Of a stretch of 64,000 nt of DNA, positions 1 to 15,684 are shown piece after piece. Every line of letters begins with the position of its first letter. Position 1 is the stretch's first letter. The stretch is from Syngnathus acus. Its lineage: Eukaryota; Chordata; Actinopteri; Syngnathiformes; Syngnathidae. The stretch lies in assembly GCF_901709675.1 (NCBI RefSeq), contig NC_051095.1, positions 21,701,956 to 21,765,955 of the forward strand. The letters run 5' to 3'. The notes beneath the pieces are model-generated. The model did not search any database. It was not told where the DNA came from and saw nothing but the letters and a program-made list of their open reading frames with translations. Made by a program: the position numbers and the translations under genes.

Positions 1-1838
1 GGTGACCTTGCCAGGGGCATTAAGCCCCAGAAAACTTAACTCCTAGGATCATTGAGACGCGTAAACCCCTCCAAGGTTATGGCTCAAGAAGGACCTTTTA
101 GACTCAGATTTCCAAATACCCTTTTATTTTTATTATCAAGTTTGAATGTTATTGTTAATCCTTTTCTATTAGTTTTTCACTCGTACACGTCATCTTAAGT
201 CTGTGCCACGTATTTATGAGATAATAATGGCAACGAGGAAGAGCAGATGAGACGACGCAATGCGTTCGCATGTAAGGGAGCCTGTTTGGATTTGAGAAGA
301 AAAGAGATGCTCTTCATAAGATGTTTGTCATGTGTAATTGTTGCAAATGCCCTGTAATATATAACGAGGACACAACATTGTTGCATCTCGTCCGTTGTGC
401 CAATGTAGTCTTCAGCTGCGAAAGCCCGCACCCATTAAGTGAGATCAGTGTGACATAACTTGCTTCTTTTCTTTTAAGGACACACACCATCTTGATCATG
501 ATACTTATTTGATTTGAATAAAAAAAACATGTACTGATTAATTATGGAAATATATTAATAGTGTCCCTTACATCAAAGATATATGAAAGCAAGAAAAACA
601 ACAGCTTACGTTAAATCATTATTGTAAAACATTTCCGATGCAATAATGTCACTACACTCATGGAACAACAGTAAAAGTGTCAACTTTTAATTGTTAAAAT
701 AACCCATTTAGCCTCAATCTATGCATCGAGCCAATTAGAATTAAACCATACCATAATGTGTGTAATATATCACTTACAAAATTGTTTGGGTATATTTTCT
801 TTTCTTTGTGAGCCTTGCTTCATCGAACAAATCAATAGGAGTCCCAATGTGTCAATGAGGCTCCAAAACTCAATTCCTCCACCTCTCAAATACTTGTCTC
901 TTATTATCAATAGGTGTTTTCAGAGCGAGATCAGTATTAATGAAGTCTGTCTCTTTCTCTATTCACACCTTTTTATTGTGTATTGACATTTCTTTCTAGC
1001 CTTGTGAGAATAGCATATAAATCACCTTTATGGAGGCACCGAATAAAGTGGTAACTACAGCTTTGAAAGGCCATCAGAGCAACAAAGCTTGTGAAAAAAA
1101 GAAAAATGTAATAGGATTGTCTTTGTTACTTATCGACAACTTGTACTTTTTAAACAAGTAAGACAAACTTCCACATTTGTATATCATGATTGGCAGAGAA
1201 GGGACATTGTACTCAAGCCAATGGGACTGCTCAGCTGATCTCAATTTTAAAAACTGGCACATTTTGATTTTGGTGCTGATGCAAACTTCGTTTTGCCTGT
1301 TTGGAAATTTGCTACACGGTGGGCGATTTGGTGTTCTATGGGCATTTGCTCAGGTCATGTTCTGCACTCCGCTGATATGTGGTGGATGCCATAGTACAGC
1401 ATGTATCAAACTTTCTCAATTGTTGTAGGAATCAAGTCATTGAAAGTATTATTAATAATATTATTTTTGGATTTAACCCCTGGCTGTAGCAGAGCTATGG
1501 GATGGTAGGGAGTCAGAATCTCACACACGTATTATTATGGTTATGTATGAAAGGGGTGGAAAGGCAATCTCCAAGAGCCCACTTCAGAGATTTGACATTT
1601 TGTTGTCCAATTTCGACATAATCAGCCACCCATTTGGGTTGGCTTGCAGTTCCCTATTTACGTACTTTGTGCGTTTCCACATCCTGCACGGACTCCAGGA
1701 AATCTTTCCGCTTCTGCCATTTCAAGGATTGGGACTTTTAGGTGGAATAAAACCTTTGATTGAAGGCTAACCTTTGTTCACGCCCACAGACGCAAAACCC
1801 CAGTTGCAAAAATACCAAGACCAAGGCTAGCTCTAGCC
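1..1838. other. AT-rich noncoding stretch, nothing recognised
   Basis: Open frames here are short, up to 83 codons, and show no protein domain I recognise. There is no microsatellite of note. The segment reads as ordinary intergenic or intronic spacer of a fish genome. Confidence 0.6.
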
Positions 1839-2054
1839 TGACAAGCCAAACCCATTGCTGTAGCAGCGATTGGGTCTGGTGGGGAGGCCCTTCACCGTCG
1901 TTCAGCTCAGCTCAAAATGAACCGTCGAATCAAATTCATTCACTTGCCGTGACGTATCCTTTGTTTGCAATCCCTCAACATTCAAAATGACGATTGTTTA
2001 ATTAAATTTTGTTTTAAATAAGCAACATCACTGTAGCATTGGTTTGGCTTGACA
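1839..2054. mobile_element. Small inverted-repeat element (MITE candidate)
   Basis: The left end (TGACAAGCCAAACC, 1839-1852, continuing into ATTGCTGTAG) recurs as an imperfect reverse complement at 2031-2054 (CTGTAGCATTGG, then TTTGGCTTGACA). The arms are about 24 bp and the element about 216 bp. The left arm is followed by a second partial inversion (ATTGGGTCTGG), giving a subterminal stem. There is no coding potential, as expected for a non-autonomous DNA transposon. I cannot define a target-site duplication, so the superfamily is open. Confidence 0.5.
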
Positions 2055-4684
2055 ATCATGATGATGCCCCTCCCCTACACAAATTAAGAACGCACCTCAT
2101 ACCATACTTGCACTGGGCTTGAAAATAGAGCTGATTGTGTGCACCTAAATCTAACTTTTTTATGGTGGACAAACAGGAGCTGCAGGTGCTGAGCATTCAC
2201 GAACATCTGCATGTGTGTTTTCACCAGAGAGGGAGCATCCATTAAAAGTGAAAAGCTAAAGCAAAATGGAACGGCATCTGTCCTCTGTGTTTGGGCCGAC
2301 CTCTTTGTTTTGATGCAGATGAGCGTCACCTCAGCAGCCACCTTAGGTGATTAACCGCACACTGTTTGTGAAAGATTGTATAAACAAACAGGTGTCCTCC
2401 ACTCCCTCTGCAGCTCATTATAAGCCTGCGCATTTTGTTTGGTATTATTTTTATTGCATCTTTGTCAACTGAAAGGTGGCTATTTTGAAGGCAAGCCTGC
2501 TTAGTGGCCAACTATGGTTATGTATGTGTCTCTTAGTAAGAGTTAGTATTTGTTGTGCAGAAACTAGCAGGCTAGTTTGACTGTTTTTCCCCCCCCCCCT
2601 GTCTCCAATGGGGTGGGGAGAAAACAGTTTTATCTCCTCTCTCTAAAATGTGACTCAACGCTGCAGGCAGAGTGCTGGTTAATGGAAGGTGAGGGGGAAT
2701 TCCTCATGGAAAGGACAAAAACAGGACACACACCACGTTCTGGTCTCACATTTCAACATTCGGGGTGCTTGAACAAAAACATGTCTGGCAAGGGAGCTGA
2801 CACAAAAAGACAAGAGGAACATTTCCTTGACACACAATGCACCTTGAATTCTTTCACACCAAGCTATTGTGATAGCAAGGGAGGTGGGGGTGTTACTGGA
2901 GCTCTGGCTGATGCTTCCAGTCCGAATGTTTTTGTGCAGTGTGCACATGCTCGCCTTTGAGCTTTTGTGAGAGTTGGAGAGCTGGTGGCTTTGTGGTAGG
3001 CTGCAAAGTCATTGCATCTGCATATTTTCTCGAGCAGCTAATTAGACGTTCAACATAAAAATCAAAAAGAACTTTTGTCCACTCGCATCCTTGTTATTTG
3101 CTTATCTTTAGTGTTTTCGTCCATTCCTTTCTCACAGGCTTTCTTCCGTGTCTGTGATGTCACGCTTGCACAATAATTGGATAAGAGATGCATCATTGAA
3201 CTACTATTGGTTAAATCCAAACTGAATAACAAGCCGAGAAGCATTCAACAAGACATCATGCCTTGTCCTTTAGAACAAAAGTTCCATTTGCTTCTTATAT
3301 TTATTTAAAGTCCAATTTTCTTTTCATCAAGAATGGGGGATTTACTGTTGTATGTATTCTAATCTCATTCAGAATGCTTTATTGCATACACGCCTACATA
3401 TACAGCGCACTCATTGCTTTTGTATTTGTTTTTTTTTCATAACTTTAACAAAATCACAGACACACTGAATTTCTGAGAAATATATGTATTTTTTTCTTCA
3501 TCACCAAGAACAGGCAGAACAAAGTTGATATGGGCAAATTCACTGCGCGTGTGTTGAGCAATTCTCCAGTTTGTAAAACTCAGTGGATCAATTCCCCCCT
3601 GAATTTTGATGAATTATTAATGTCCACATTCTGTTTTTTACTGATGGAGAAATCATTTGGGATAGATTTTCTTGGAGCACCCAATGAATTCATCAGTTGT
3701 TTCAGATGTCAATATTTTTTTCCCACAAAGTGTTTGGTAGTGGGCAGCTTTGGATCAACATTTTTGTCGGTGGCATTGTTACTCTGACCTTGGACAAGAT
3801 GCTTATACCCAGCATTATTCATTAATGTAAATTGATGTTCACAAAGCACGCACATTGCGTCTTGTGTAATACCCGCAGAAATCCACCGAAGATTATGAGT
3901 GTTTGAATACTTTAAACAGCTTGCAGAGCTTAAGGGGTTGTACTGCTTCTCCCCCAAATTAAATTATGCCTAAACTTTCATATTAATGCTGAACCTTGAG
4001 AGCCTGAATTAAAAGAAGAGAGAGACATTCTTCTGTTAGAACTCGGACCCTTTTGACTTAAGAGACAAACAATACAGTTAGGTTACTGTCAAGGGTGGTG
4101 CCAGGGTTCTTCTCCATTGTTGATTGCAGCTTTGTTAGTAAAAGAGCTCATTTAGAGGAGTCAGTGATGCCAGATCAATAGTCTGGAATTGTACAATACA
4201 CACTGTGACTGCTTTCAATCCGTATATCATTTGTCCTTTCAACTGATAAGAAAGAAAGAAAAAAATAGTCCGTTTTTTTTTTCACAATTCAATTTTAGGC
4301 TCACATAATATAACGATAATAACTGAAAAAGTCGGTACATGAGTGAGTTCGAGTTTTAGATTTAACTGGTTAAAATTCCTCCTTTCCCACCATCCTATTG
4401 TGTTAATTTAAGACACGAAAACAAAATAATGAGTACCATTTTTTGATTTATGATTAAAAATGGATTGAATGACGCAGAAATGAATTGTATGCAGCTTTGT
4501 AGCTATTTTGAAATTCCCTATTTTTCTTTGGTGCGTTATATAATGATGTAAAATGATGAGACAGGAACGAAACATTGTGTACATACAAAGTATGTGAAAA
4601 AGAGACTGTTACAATAATTCTCAGACAAATAATTTGTGGACACATGACATTTGATAAGGAACATTAAGTTATTATAAATTCATG
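2055..4684. other. Noncoding spacer with one enhancer-like patch
   Basis: No gene is recognised. Near 2270-2500 the composition becomes more balanced and includes a forkhead-like TATAAACA core and other compact motifs, so a conserved noncoding element is possible but weakly supported. A C homopolymer of about ten bases follows the T run near 2590. The rest is AT-rich filler. Confidence 0.5.
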
Positions 4685-4697
4685 TTAAAATGATTTT

Positions 4698-4900
4698 AAT
4701 TCAATTCTTTTGGGTGGTATAAAAGTCAAAGGCGACATGCAACACATGGTAGCAATAAATTCAAGACTGTCCCACAAGACCTTTATCGGTTTAAGATCAT
4801 TAGACGTGTAGCATGGTGCAGTGAGCCAACCATCCAAGCTCCCAAGGGACCTATGAGGTCTGCAGCCATCAACAAATGGTTTTAGTGCTTTGCTCCACAC
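4698..4900 (-). pseudogene. Possible Tc1-like transposase C-terminal relic
   Basis: A minus-strand open frame contains the peptide SNDLKPIKVLWDSLEF, coded around 4750-4815. It resembles the block near the third catalytic residue of Tc1/mariner transposases, typically SPDLNPIE-LWD-L. The surrounding residues do not match further, the frame is only 71 codons long, and no terminal inverted repeat is visible nearby. I read it as a heavily decayed transposon fragment. A chance match over 16 residues cannot be excluded. Confidence 0.35.
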
Positions 4901-5489
4901 AACAAGGATTGAGGCATAGGGACACTGGGAATAACCCGTAAACTAAACACACCACCACATTCAATCTGTTTCCTTATTAATCCAATCAACAGCTCACTCA
5001 GCGCTCCTCAGAGACAACCTTTAGTGGGTGTCTGACAAACCAAACCAGACAAAGACAATCTGGTCTACTCAAAACTCTTTGGAGGATGACTTCCTTTAAT
5101 AATTAGTATTTTTAACTCATATGGAGGCATCTTTTGTCACGTTCCAATGCTCAATGTACAGTTAAAAATTTTCTTTTTTTTCCCACAAACAAATAGTCTT
5201 AATAATGTCTGCAACATGCTTCGATCAAAGTGTGATGAAATACAGTACTACACCTTTTTCTTTTCTTTTTATAGGCGTCTTGAAATCAACCGGTTTTAGG
5301 GGGCATTTTATTTTAAATACAAACATAGGAACCAAGAACCTTGTTTTCCTCTTTCGGCACGGTCAAGACCTGAGGAAGACCCTTTCCCCAGATGCCTTGA
5401 CCTGCGGCACTTCATTTCTGTAGATTGACTCCGATACTGTTTATGCTTCCATTATAGCATCATATCATGTGATTAATGCGGCCCACTCT

Positions 5490-5857
5490 ACATCCATTTA
5501 AACCTGGTCATTCCCAGGGGGCATAGCCCTCCATTCCTTCTTCTAATAGGCTGGACTATTGGAATGTAGGGATCATTGGGACACCCAGCAAGACCAACCA
5601 GCAGCTGCCCTACATCCAAAACCGTGCTGCTTAAGATCCCCATGACAGTGAGAAAGTACAGCCTGTCCTTAAATTTCTCCCCCTGGCTCTCCAACCCACT
5701 CACGCACAAATACAGAGTCTTGCTGCTGTCCCACCAGTGTCTTCATGATGATGCCCCCTCTGGAGATGTTGTTAGCCTTTGTGAACTCGGCTTGTGAAGC
5801 CCTCTGAGACACTTTAATCATTAAGAGCAATAAAAAGTAACTTTGACTTGACTTGTT
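5490..5857 (+). mobile_element. 5'-truncated L2/Rex-like LINE, 3' fragment
   Basis: The plus strand carries frameshifted remnants of the C-terminal end of an L2/CR1-group reverse transcriptase. One frame reads KTNQQLPYIQNRAA near 5590-5630, corresponding to the L-Q-QNAAAR block. A second frame reads KYRVLLLSHQCLHDDAP near 5705-5757, corresponding to the YK-LLL-HK-LH--AP block. Stops and frameshifts separate them, so it is dead. The fragment ends with an AATAAA-like signal and a short TTGAC-type tail at 5829-5856, typical of this LINE group. It is 5' truncated, as most LINE copies are. Confidence 0.7.
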
Positions 5858-6899
5858 CAAATGTAATAATTATCTGGAACACCTAGGTTATACATTTGAT
5901 CATTCATTATAAGAATCTTAATCTTTGTCATATATGTGTGTTTGTGTTATTTGTAGTTCAATTAGTGTCATATTTAACTGTGACATTGTTTATGTTGCAT
6001 GACTTTTTTTTTTTAAACACAAACCGTGACTTTGAGTTGTGTCACATTAAATAGTTACATTCAGGTCAACTCCTACCAACCACTCATACAAACCTAAGTT
6101 TGCCTATGTTTAAAGTAATAAGTACATTGACATAAATACAGCTAACTTAGAAAAATGTTCCGTCAGCCATGCAATTTCAACCCGCATGCAATACATTGCA
6201 ATTTACTTGCAATGTATTGCATATAATTTCTGTAATTGATTCAAAAACATCTTAAACTATTGCCATCTCATACTTTTGCTTGGACTGATATCTCCTCGGG
6301 CATTCCAGTAAAAAAACTCAGTACATGAAATTTATTCTGGATTTTTGTTTGATTTGTTTTTCTTCAACATGGCACCTGACCTATTACTCTCCTCAGTTAA
6401 AATACTCTAAAATTATTATTATTTAGGCGGTCGAACTTTATTAGTTAAAGCTATTTACCACTTGAAACACACTACGTCTACGCCTCGCGCTTCTGCCACG
6501 CTGCGCCGCAAAGCGCCCATTCTCCCTCAATTCAATAAACAAAGTATGACGCACTTGGTCGTTCTGACTGATCAATTACACAGTTGCTATGGGGCAAGGC
6601 AATTTATTCATTCAATGGAATGGAAAATATTTGATTGGCCAAATAATATTGGCCTTCCAGCAGGTGGTCACCAATTTAGCGAATATGGGGTAATTATGGA
6701 TCAAATTAATTGAATAGCTAATTATCAATTAGTTAGTTAAATAATTCATTAGTTTGTTAGTGGTGGCGGAAATCTACTGCCAGCACTATAATCAACCGCC
6801 ACTAGGGGTACAACGTTGTGTTTGGTGCCTAACTTTAATTTAGACACACACACAACAATAACCAATGCCGTTTAATAATGTGGTCATTTACTGTCTAAA
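5858..6899. other. Noncoding stretch containing a perfect hairpin
   Basis: No gene is seen. It holds the hairpin at 6186-6222 and a looser inverted pair near 6758-6812 (TAGTGGTGGCGG against CCGCCACTA). An 83-codon plus-strand frame near 6462-6713 has no recognisable similarity. Confidence 0.5.
6186..6222. repeat. Perfect 16-bp inverted repeat (hairpin)
   Basis: The arm ATGCAATACATTGCAA (6186-6201) is followed by a five-base loop TTTAC and then its exact reverse complement (6207-6222). Each arm is itself partly palindromic (TTGCAA, TGCA). The stem is too short for a microRNA precursor and there is no U tract for a bacterial terminator. It may be a small transposon relic or a binding-site pair. 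Confidence 0.8.
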
Positions 6900-6939
6900 T
6901 CTAGATGGGACTCATAATGATATATGGACTTATGTGGCA

Positions 6940-7029
6940 CTTTAGAGTGTTATTTGTTTTGTTTTTTGTTTTTTGTTTTTCTTTTTTGTTTTGGATGTTC
7001 GAAATAAAGATATCAATCAATCAATCAAT
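6940..7029 (+). mobile_element. LINE-type 3' tail with (TCAA)n
   Basis: A T/G-rich stretch is followed by AATAAAG and several TCAA units, the usual 3' end of fish L2-like LINEs or SINEs that use their machinery. No reverse-transcriptase coding sequence is recognisable upstream, so only the 3' end is claimed. Confidence 0.5.
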
Positions 7030-9229
7030 GAGTACGTTAAGAAAGATAACTACAGTGAAAGAATAGCAAAGTCCACCAACGTAGAGTCGGTCAGGAGCTG
7101 ACGAAAACTCACAGTCGCGGCCTTTGTACAAAGGGACGCCAGCCAACAAAGAAAATAGGTCTCCCAACAAAAGTGAGGCCACGTGGCAGCTGAGACTCAT
7201 ACAGAATCCAGCCGCGCCAGTGTGCTCTTCAGGGCACAAAGGCACGAGCCCCCACCGCATTGGGGAGGTCGGAAAACGGGCCTGCAGAAGAGAACTTCCA
7301 GAAGAAAGTTCAGAAAGACAGAGAAGAGAGAGCGTCCAGAGAGAGAGAAAAGCGGAAGTGTAGAAAAACTAGCTTTGAAATCTAATCAAGGTTCGAGCAA
7401 TCCACCATGAGTAAATCTGGAAAAAATTGCACATTGTATTTCTAAAATATACCTCATATTCCAATTGATTAATTAATAGATACGAATTCAAAAACAAATT
7501 AAACACAGAAATGCAATCTCTCAAGGTCTTCTCAAAATTGCATATGCATGTGGTTTCTCTGTTTTTTTTTAATCTTTGTTCAATGCATTCATTAACTGGC
7601 AAAAGTTCTGCTCATTGAACGCAGATTGGAATGTGTCCAGGATGCGGGGGGTACTTAGCTCGCCGCATCGTTCATGGAGCTTCATTGCGAAGGCGAATGT
7701 TGCTACACGAACCTTTTTGAAAATTCGACTTTTTGGCTATTGACTAGTGCCAAGGGCTACTAATGCGATAATGGTAACTCAGTGGTGAGTTATTTTTAGA
7801 CCAACCCCTTGGGCTACTGATATAGTCCACCCAGGCTACCTGGTGCTTGCAAACACCACATTAGAAAAAACAAATCCCAGAGTACCTGTTGAGTGACAAA
7901 AATATTGCATTTTGAGTTATTCTAATAACATGAGAGTGGTTTACAACACCAATATTAAGTTCATCAGGACGTGATATCTTAATAGCCGTGTGGCTTTTGT
8001 AATTTGATTTATGAGTAATCGTACTGTACTAAGGCAGGGTAACCACAGCTGGACCCAGCTGGAAGGCAATATTTCATCCAGTGTGAAAATTCAACCCATT
8101 TTGCAGTCAGATAATTGGACTTTTGGGAAAGATTTAAGCCTTCAAGAAAGTTCCCAAAGCTACAGTACAAAGAGAGAACATGGTATGGGTACAACAGAAG
8201 TGATAAAATGTCCATATTATTATTATTCCTCTGACCACGAATTTACGTGAGGAAACTGCCCACTCTGCTGTGCTTGCTGTTGTTTTTTGCAACAGGCTAC
8301 TTGCTTCATAACCAGATGAAATCACACTGTAGGAAGTAACTCAAAAAATTGACTTAATGTTGAACAACAAGGCTTAGAGTAAACTATTTCCTCAAAGTTC
8401 CTATATTTTATGAATTCCCTGCTCTTTTAAGCTTTTAAACGTTGTTCTTATTCTTCCATTCACACTGTTTTGAGATTTTTTTATCGATGTTAGACATGCA
8501 CGGTTTTTGTGTTCATAGTTCCTAGTTTCTTTTCATGCACTAGTGTTAATTAATTTTATCATGTTATCTTTCCATCTAATCACATCTTTAACATGAAAAA
8601 TGTTTTACATGTAAAATTTGAAATAACCCAAAATGTATGTTTTAACATTCTCAGTTCAAAAGGAATGACAGCCAAAGACTACATACATTCATTTGACATC
8701 ACTTTTTTCCACATTTATTTAATCATCTCAAATCCCAAAAAAGAGTTCTCAAGAAAATGTCCATAGGGTCAAGGTTTATTAAAGGGCAACCATCTGTCTT
8801 GATCATTTGGTTTGAGACACAGATGAGATGTGTGGGCAATATTGAAAGAGCGCATGCATAGTATTGCAAAAAGATTTGACGAATAGCGCAGCGCTTGTTG
8901 CACACAGAGGCTTCCATATTTGTAGAATGTGTCTGAATATGTATGTCTGCATGTATGAACTATAATAACCTTTAGATATAATTGAATTTAAAGTTTTGGG
9001 GGAAATATCTGTTTCTCTCTTGCTGCCTTACATATGAATATCAAGAATGAGTGCAGCAATGGTACCCCCCCAAAACAAATCAAGGTTCTGTACCACAAAA
9101 CTTGGTCACCAATTACATTGGGCACCGTAAATAAAAGAAAAAGGAAAAAGTAATTATCCTTTAGGTAAATAGGAGCAGAGTTACTTTTAAAATACAAACA
9201 ATATTATTCCCACAATGATATAATCATGA
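7030..9229. other. Noncoding stretch, GC-richer at the start
   Basis: The segment 7060-7400 is more GC-rich and purine-rich than its surroundings, and holds overlapping plus-strand frames of 79 and 75 codons with no recognisable domain. It could be part of the repeat whose tail ends at 7029 or an unrelated insertion. The remainder is AT-rich, with no feature I can support. Confidence 0.5.
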
Positions 9230-9590
9230 ATATCCCGCACCACCAGACTCACCAACAGCTTCATACTCCAGGCTGTTAGGATCCTGAACTCTCGCCCCCC
9301 TTCTGCGTAGCGTCCTGTACTTTTGCGCTATATTCTGACTGTCTGCTGTATGCACACTTGCTCCATTTTTGCCCCTCTTATTTATTATGTTATTTGTTTA
9401 TTTATTATTTATTCATCACTCTTATTTATTCATTGTTTGTGCCTTCTTGTTTTTATTTTTTTGTGTTGTTTACTTGTATGTATATTGTGTACTATGTCTT
9501 GTCACCGTGGGATAGTGGGAACGTAATTTCGATTTCTTTGTGTGTCTTGGCATGTGAAGAAATTGACAATAAAGCAGACTTTGACTTTGA
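9230..9590 (+). mobile_element. LINE 3' end, copy 1 of a shared family
   Basis: The start encodes RTTRLTNSFILQAVRILNSR (from 9236), resembling the C-terminal R-L-NSFFP-AI-LLNS motif of some fish non-LTR retrotransposons. An untranslated T-rich segment follows, then a conserved terminus with ACAATAAAG and repeated ACTTTG units at 9566-9590. The last roughly 280 bp recur at 12117-12418. The clade is not assigned with certainty. Confidence 0.7.
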
Positions 9591-10049
9591 ATATGAAATA
9601 CAATTTAAATACCTTCAGCATTCTTTTATAGTCAATAGCAATATTTTTTGGGTTGGTGGCGTAATGAACGACAAGTGTGACAGTAACAGTTTGAACAGTC
9701 TGAATTATTATGCCATAATTATGCCAATGGCATTTGTTATTGCTTTGGATCGGGAGAGGCTGTTTAAATATCACAGGAAGTTGCGTTTGTGCTGCATTCA
9801 TGTTTTTTTTCTATGCTGCACTGTTCATGTGATGCCATTTCTAAATGGTTAAGAAGTCCGACGTACTGTAACAGGCAAATTGCAAGACATGATGTTTTTT
9901 CCCCCAAGACAGCGATTTTTGTTTGCACCTCTCCACGTTCAACTGAGTGCCTTTTTTTGGGGGCAGTGTTAAAATAAGCTAACTAGAATCGTACTTCTCT
10001 TTACGATGTGCTTCGTATGAGCTGTGTGTGTTTTTGAAGAGTTCGAGGA
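9591..10049. other. Noncoding spacer
   Basis: AT-rich DNA continuing from the LINE tail, with short open frames and no recognisable feature. Confidence 0.5.
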
Positions 10050-11470
10050 CCACGGAGCCAGTGGTCAAACAGGGTCGCGGTCTTATACGGCATGCCAATA
10101 ATGCATGTGACAAATGCCACAGTATCCGCTTAGACTGAACATTTATGGATTTATTGATTGTCTTCCTTTTGTCTGTTTAGTTTACCGGAGCTCTCACTCG
10201 AGATTTATGTCCGGTGAAAGTCATAAATATTTCCTGGAGTCAGCAGTACCCCTCCATTTTTTTCCACATCTCATCCAATGCTTTTGTATGACCGTCCTCT
10301 CCCTTTGAGTGGATTTGTCGAGTCCCTCTTGTTTCCGCCCAGGCTAATCTGCCTCATCGACATTGCTTTGGCCTGCTCTTTCACCCTCCCACTCTCAGAA
10401 AGACTGTTTGTAGTAAAGATTGTAATCTCGTCGGTAATCTTTATGTCTTTCTCCAGGGCAGGACACTGAACCTCTCCGAATGATTTGCCAGAGATTTAGA
10501 TATTCTCCTGAGTGTCAAGCTCATTTTAAAGGGAGACATACACATTCAGATGCACTAGCTATCACAATGGGAAATGTCTTTCGATGAAATATAATGTCTG
10601 GCAGGTTCTATTTGTTTAATGATGATGCTCATTACTTATCATTGCTCGCACTGCTCCATTTTTCCTTACCTTATACCGAGCCAATTATTCACAAAGCTCG
10701 GGAAATGCTGCGTATGTGTGAAATCCTCCTCTGTCGGCTAGCGAGGCAGCATATATCTGTCATAATGAGGAGCCAGCAGCGCTTAACTATGAGCTGCCTC
10801 TCATCATGAGCACAACACAAAGAGATTTACTAATGCAGGCTGTTAGGATAGCCAGTTTTAAACACGGCCCGGTTTTATACCGCAGTACAGCTAGCGGTCC
10901 CCGGACAGCATGCATTATACACATCTAATTAAGTCTTCACATGTCTATAATAAACCACATTATGCCTTTGGGGTTAAAGGGCGGGTCAGCAGCTTGTCAG
11001 CCTGCACACGTGTTTGTGTGCCGTGCCACGGACCTGCATGTGTTCAGGGGAATCATGCCTATGATGGCGATTTAACTTTCACTGATTATCCTAGAATAAA
11101 TCAGAGCAGTGCAGTAAATATTTGTCATTGGGGAGGGAGTTAGGGGACGGAGATGCTCTGCATGTGTCTGTGTGCGTTTGAACACAAGATGTACACACAA
11201 GGGGACAGATTGAGGCACAGGGATTGGTGATATAGATAGAGCAAAGCTTAGGAGGGCAGCCAGCCAGCTGTTGGTATAGTTTGATTGGCCTGTGGAGAGT
11301 TAACTCTGTCTTTTTCATGGCACTAGTAAAGTGCAACGCTCCCGGTGGCAGGTGGCTGCTGGCCATCGTCTACGCCCTGCGGGATGACAGAGGCAAAGAT
11401 CGTGAGCCGCTCTGCACTTTTGTTATTAAACACCTTCATGCTCTGTCGCTCGCTCCATAGCTAGCAAAAA
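10050..11470. promoter_or_regulatory. Candidate conserved noncoding cluster
   Basis: Roughly 1.4 kb with no transposon remnant, no microsatellite and balanced composition. It has dense developmental transcription-factor-like cores, including TAATTA at 10925 and multiple AATTAT and AATAAT motifs. Frames are open only by chance. GC rises around 11335-11420, where one reading spans about 40 codons (CNAPGGRWLLAIVYALRDD...), not recognised as a known protein. I infer enhancer-type DNA of a developmental locus; conservation has not been measured. Confidence 0.4.
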
Positions 11471-11479
11471 AAAAAACAG

Positions 11480-12116
11480 AACAGCTGGCTTTCATACACA
11501 ATATCTAAACAGTGCATTCAAGTCACCAACCAATTTAACAGCTATGGTGTTCTCACATTTGTGTTTTCCCAAGGCTTACAAAAGAGCCCACATGGATTTT
11601 TACAGGTTGCTTCAACCTGGAAATGCAGTACAGTGTGCCTTTGTGTCCATCAGGAAGCTGGGTCGGCCACTTTGACACAGAAAGCTCGGAAACCCAAGCA
11701 ACAACTAAACTAAATAGGCTCCTAAGTGTTCTGATTGCTTTTCCCCAAGCAGCTTGACAACCAGGTCCCGCTGACCGCGTTTATCACAATCAGGCTACAT
11801 CACAATGATGATTTTGTTGTTGCCAAGGCAACATCCGGTCAGATGCCACCTTCAGTTCTATCACCACCGATGGTCCTGAATCTTTTTGGGTTTTTTTTGC
11901 AGAGCCAGAAAACGGTAATTTCACTCAAGCCAAAGCAAACTCCAGTTTCCCCCTTGTCTCTCTCCAGTGGATTCTCTGAATGCAACCCAAGGGAGTTTGA
12001 AGGCTCATTTAAGCCTTCTGAATGCTTTGCTAATGCATGGATTGCCATACCCAATGTTGCTTGTTTTCATTGGCTTTGTGTCAGTGGCAGGCTTTTTGTA
12101 TACCGATTCTGGCATT
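11480..12116. other. Noncoding stretch, 158-codon chance frame
   Basis: A plus-strand frame runs 11735-12211, but it crosses into the LINE tail and shows no domain. A splice-acceptor-like T-rich run ending in CAG occurs at 11888-11900. I see no convincing exon. Confidence 0.5.
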
Positions 12117-12418
12117 TTGGGCCACGATGGCTGCCTTGCACTACTCCACTTGTACTTTTGCGCTATTATACTGATATACTGTCTGCTGTATGCACAATTG
12201 CACCATTCTAACCGAGTTGCTCTTATTTATTCATTGTATGTGCCTTCTTATTTTTACTTTTTGTATTGTTTACTTGAATGTTTTGTTTGTCTGTGGACCA
12301 ATTGGGTGTAATATGTCTTGTCTCCACCGTGGGATAGTAGGAAACGCAATTTTGATCTCTTTGTATGTCTTGACATGTGAAGAAATTGACAATAAAGCAG
12401 ACTTTGACTTTGACTTTT
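12117..12418 (+). mobile_element. LINE 3' end, copy 2 of a shared family
   Basis: It matches the 9230-9590 copy over its 3' half: TGTACTTTTGCGCTAT, CTGTCTGCTGTATGCACA, CACCGTGGGATAGT, then the AATTGACAATAAAGCAGACT terminus with ACTTTG repeats. It lacks the coding end seen in the other copy, so it is more strongly 5' truncated. The same orientation and about 2.8 kb spacing point to independent insertions of one family. Confidence 0.75.
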
Positions 12419-12606
12419 GATATGTAGATATATTATGAACTCAGAGAGGCAGCTAAAATTACTAACCCAGCCCAAATCTTTCACCATTTACTCACTGTCT
12501 CGTTACTAGCAACAACACAACATAGAGGCCCACATCAAAGTTTAGTATTCATTTCAGAATTAAAGACAAGGTGAGAAGTGATTTTTTCTAAAAAAAGGAC
12601 AGGGAA

Positions 12607-15684
<3,078 letters not shown>

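Noticed and set aside
6186-6222. MicroRNA precursor
   Set aside because: The stem is only 16 bp with a 5-base loop, too short for a precursor.
9358-9852. 164-codon hydrophobic frame resembling a membrane protein
   Set aside because: Its first half is the T-rich untranslated end of a LINE and the rest is AT-rich DNA; no domain or splice context.
11735-12211. 158-codon plus-strand frame
   Set aside because: Runs into the LINE 3' end and has no recognised domain.
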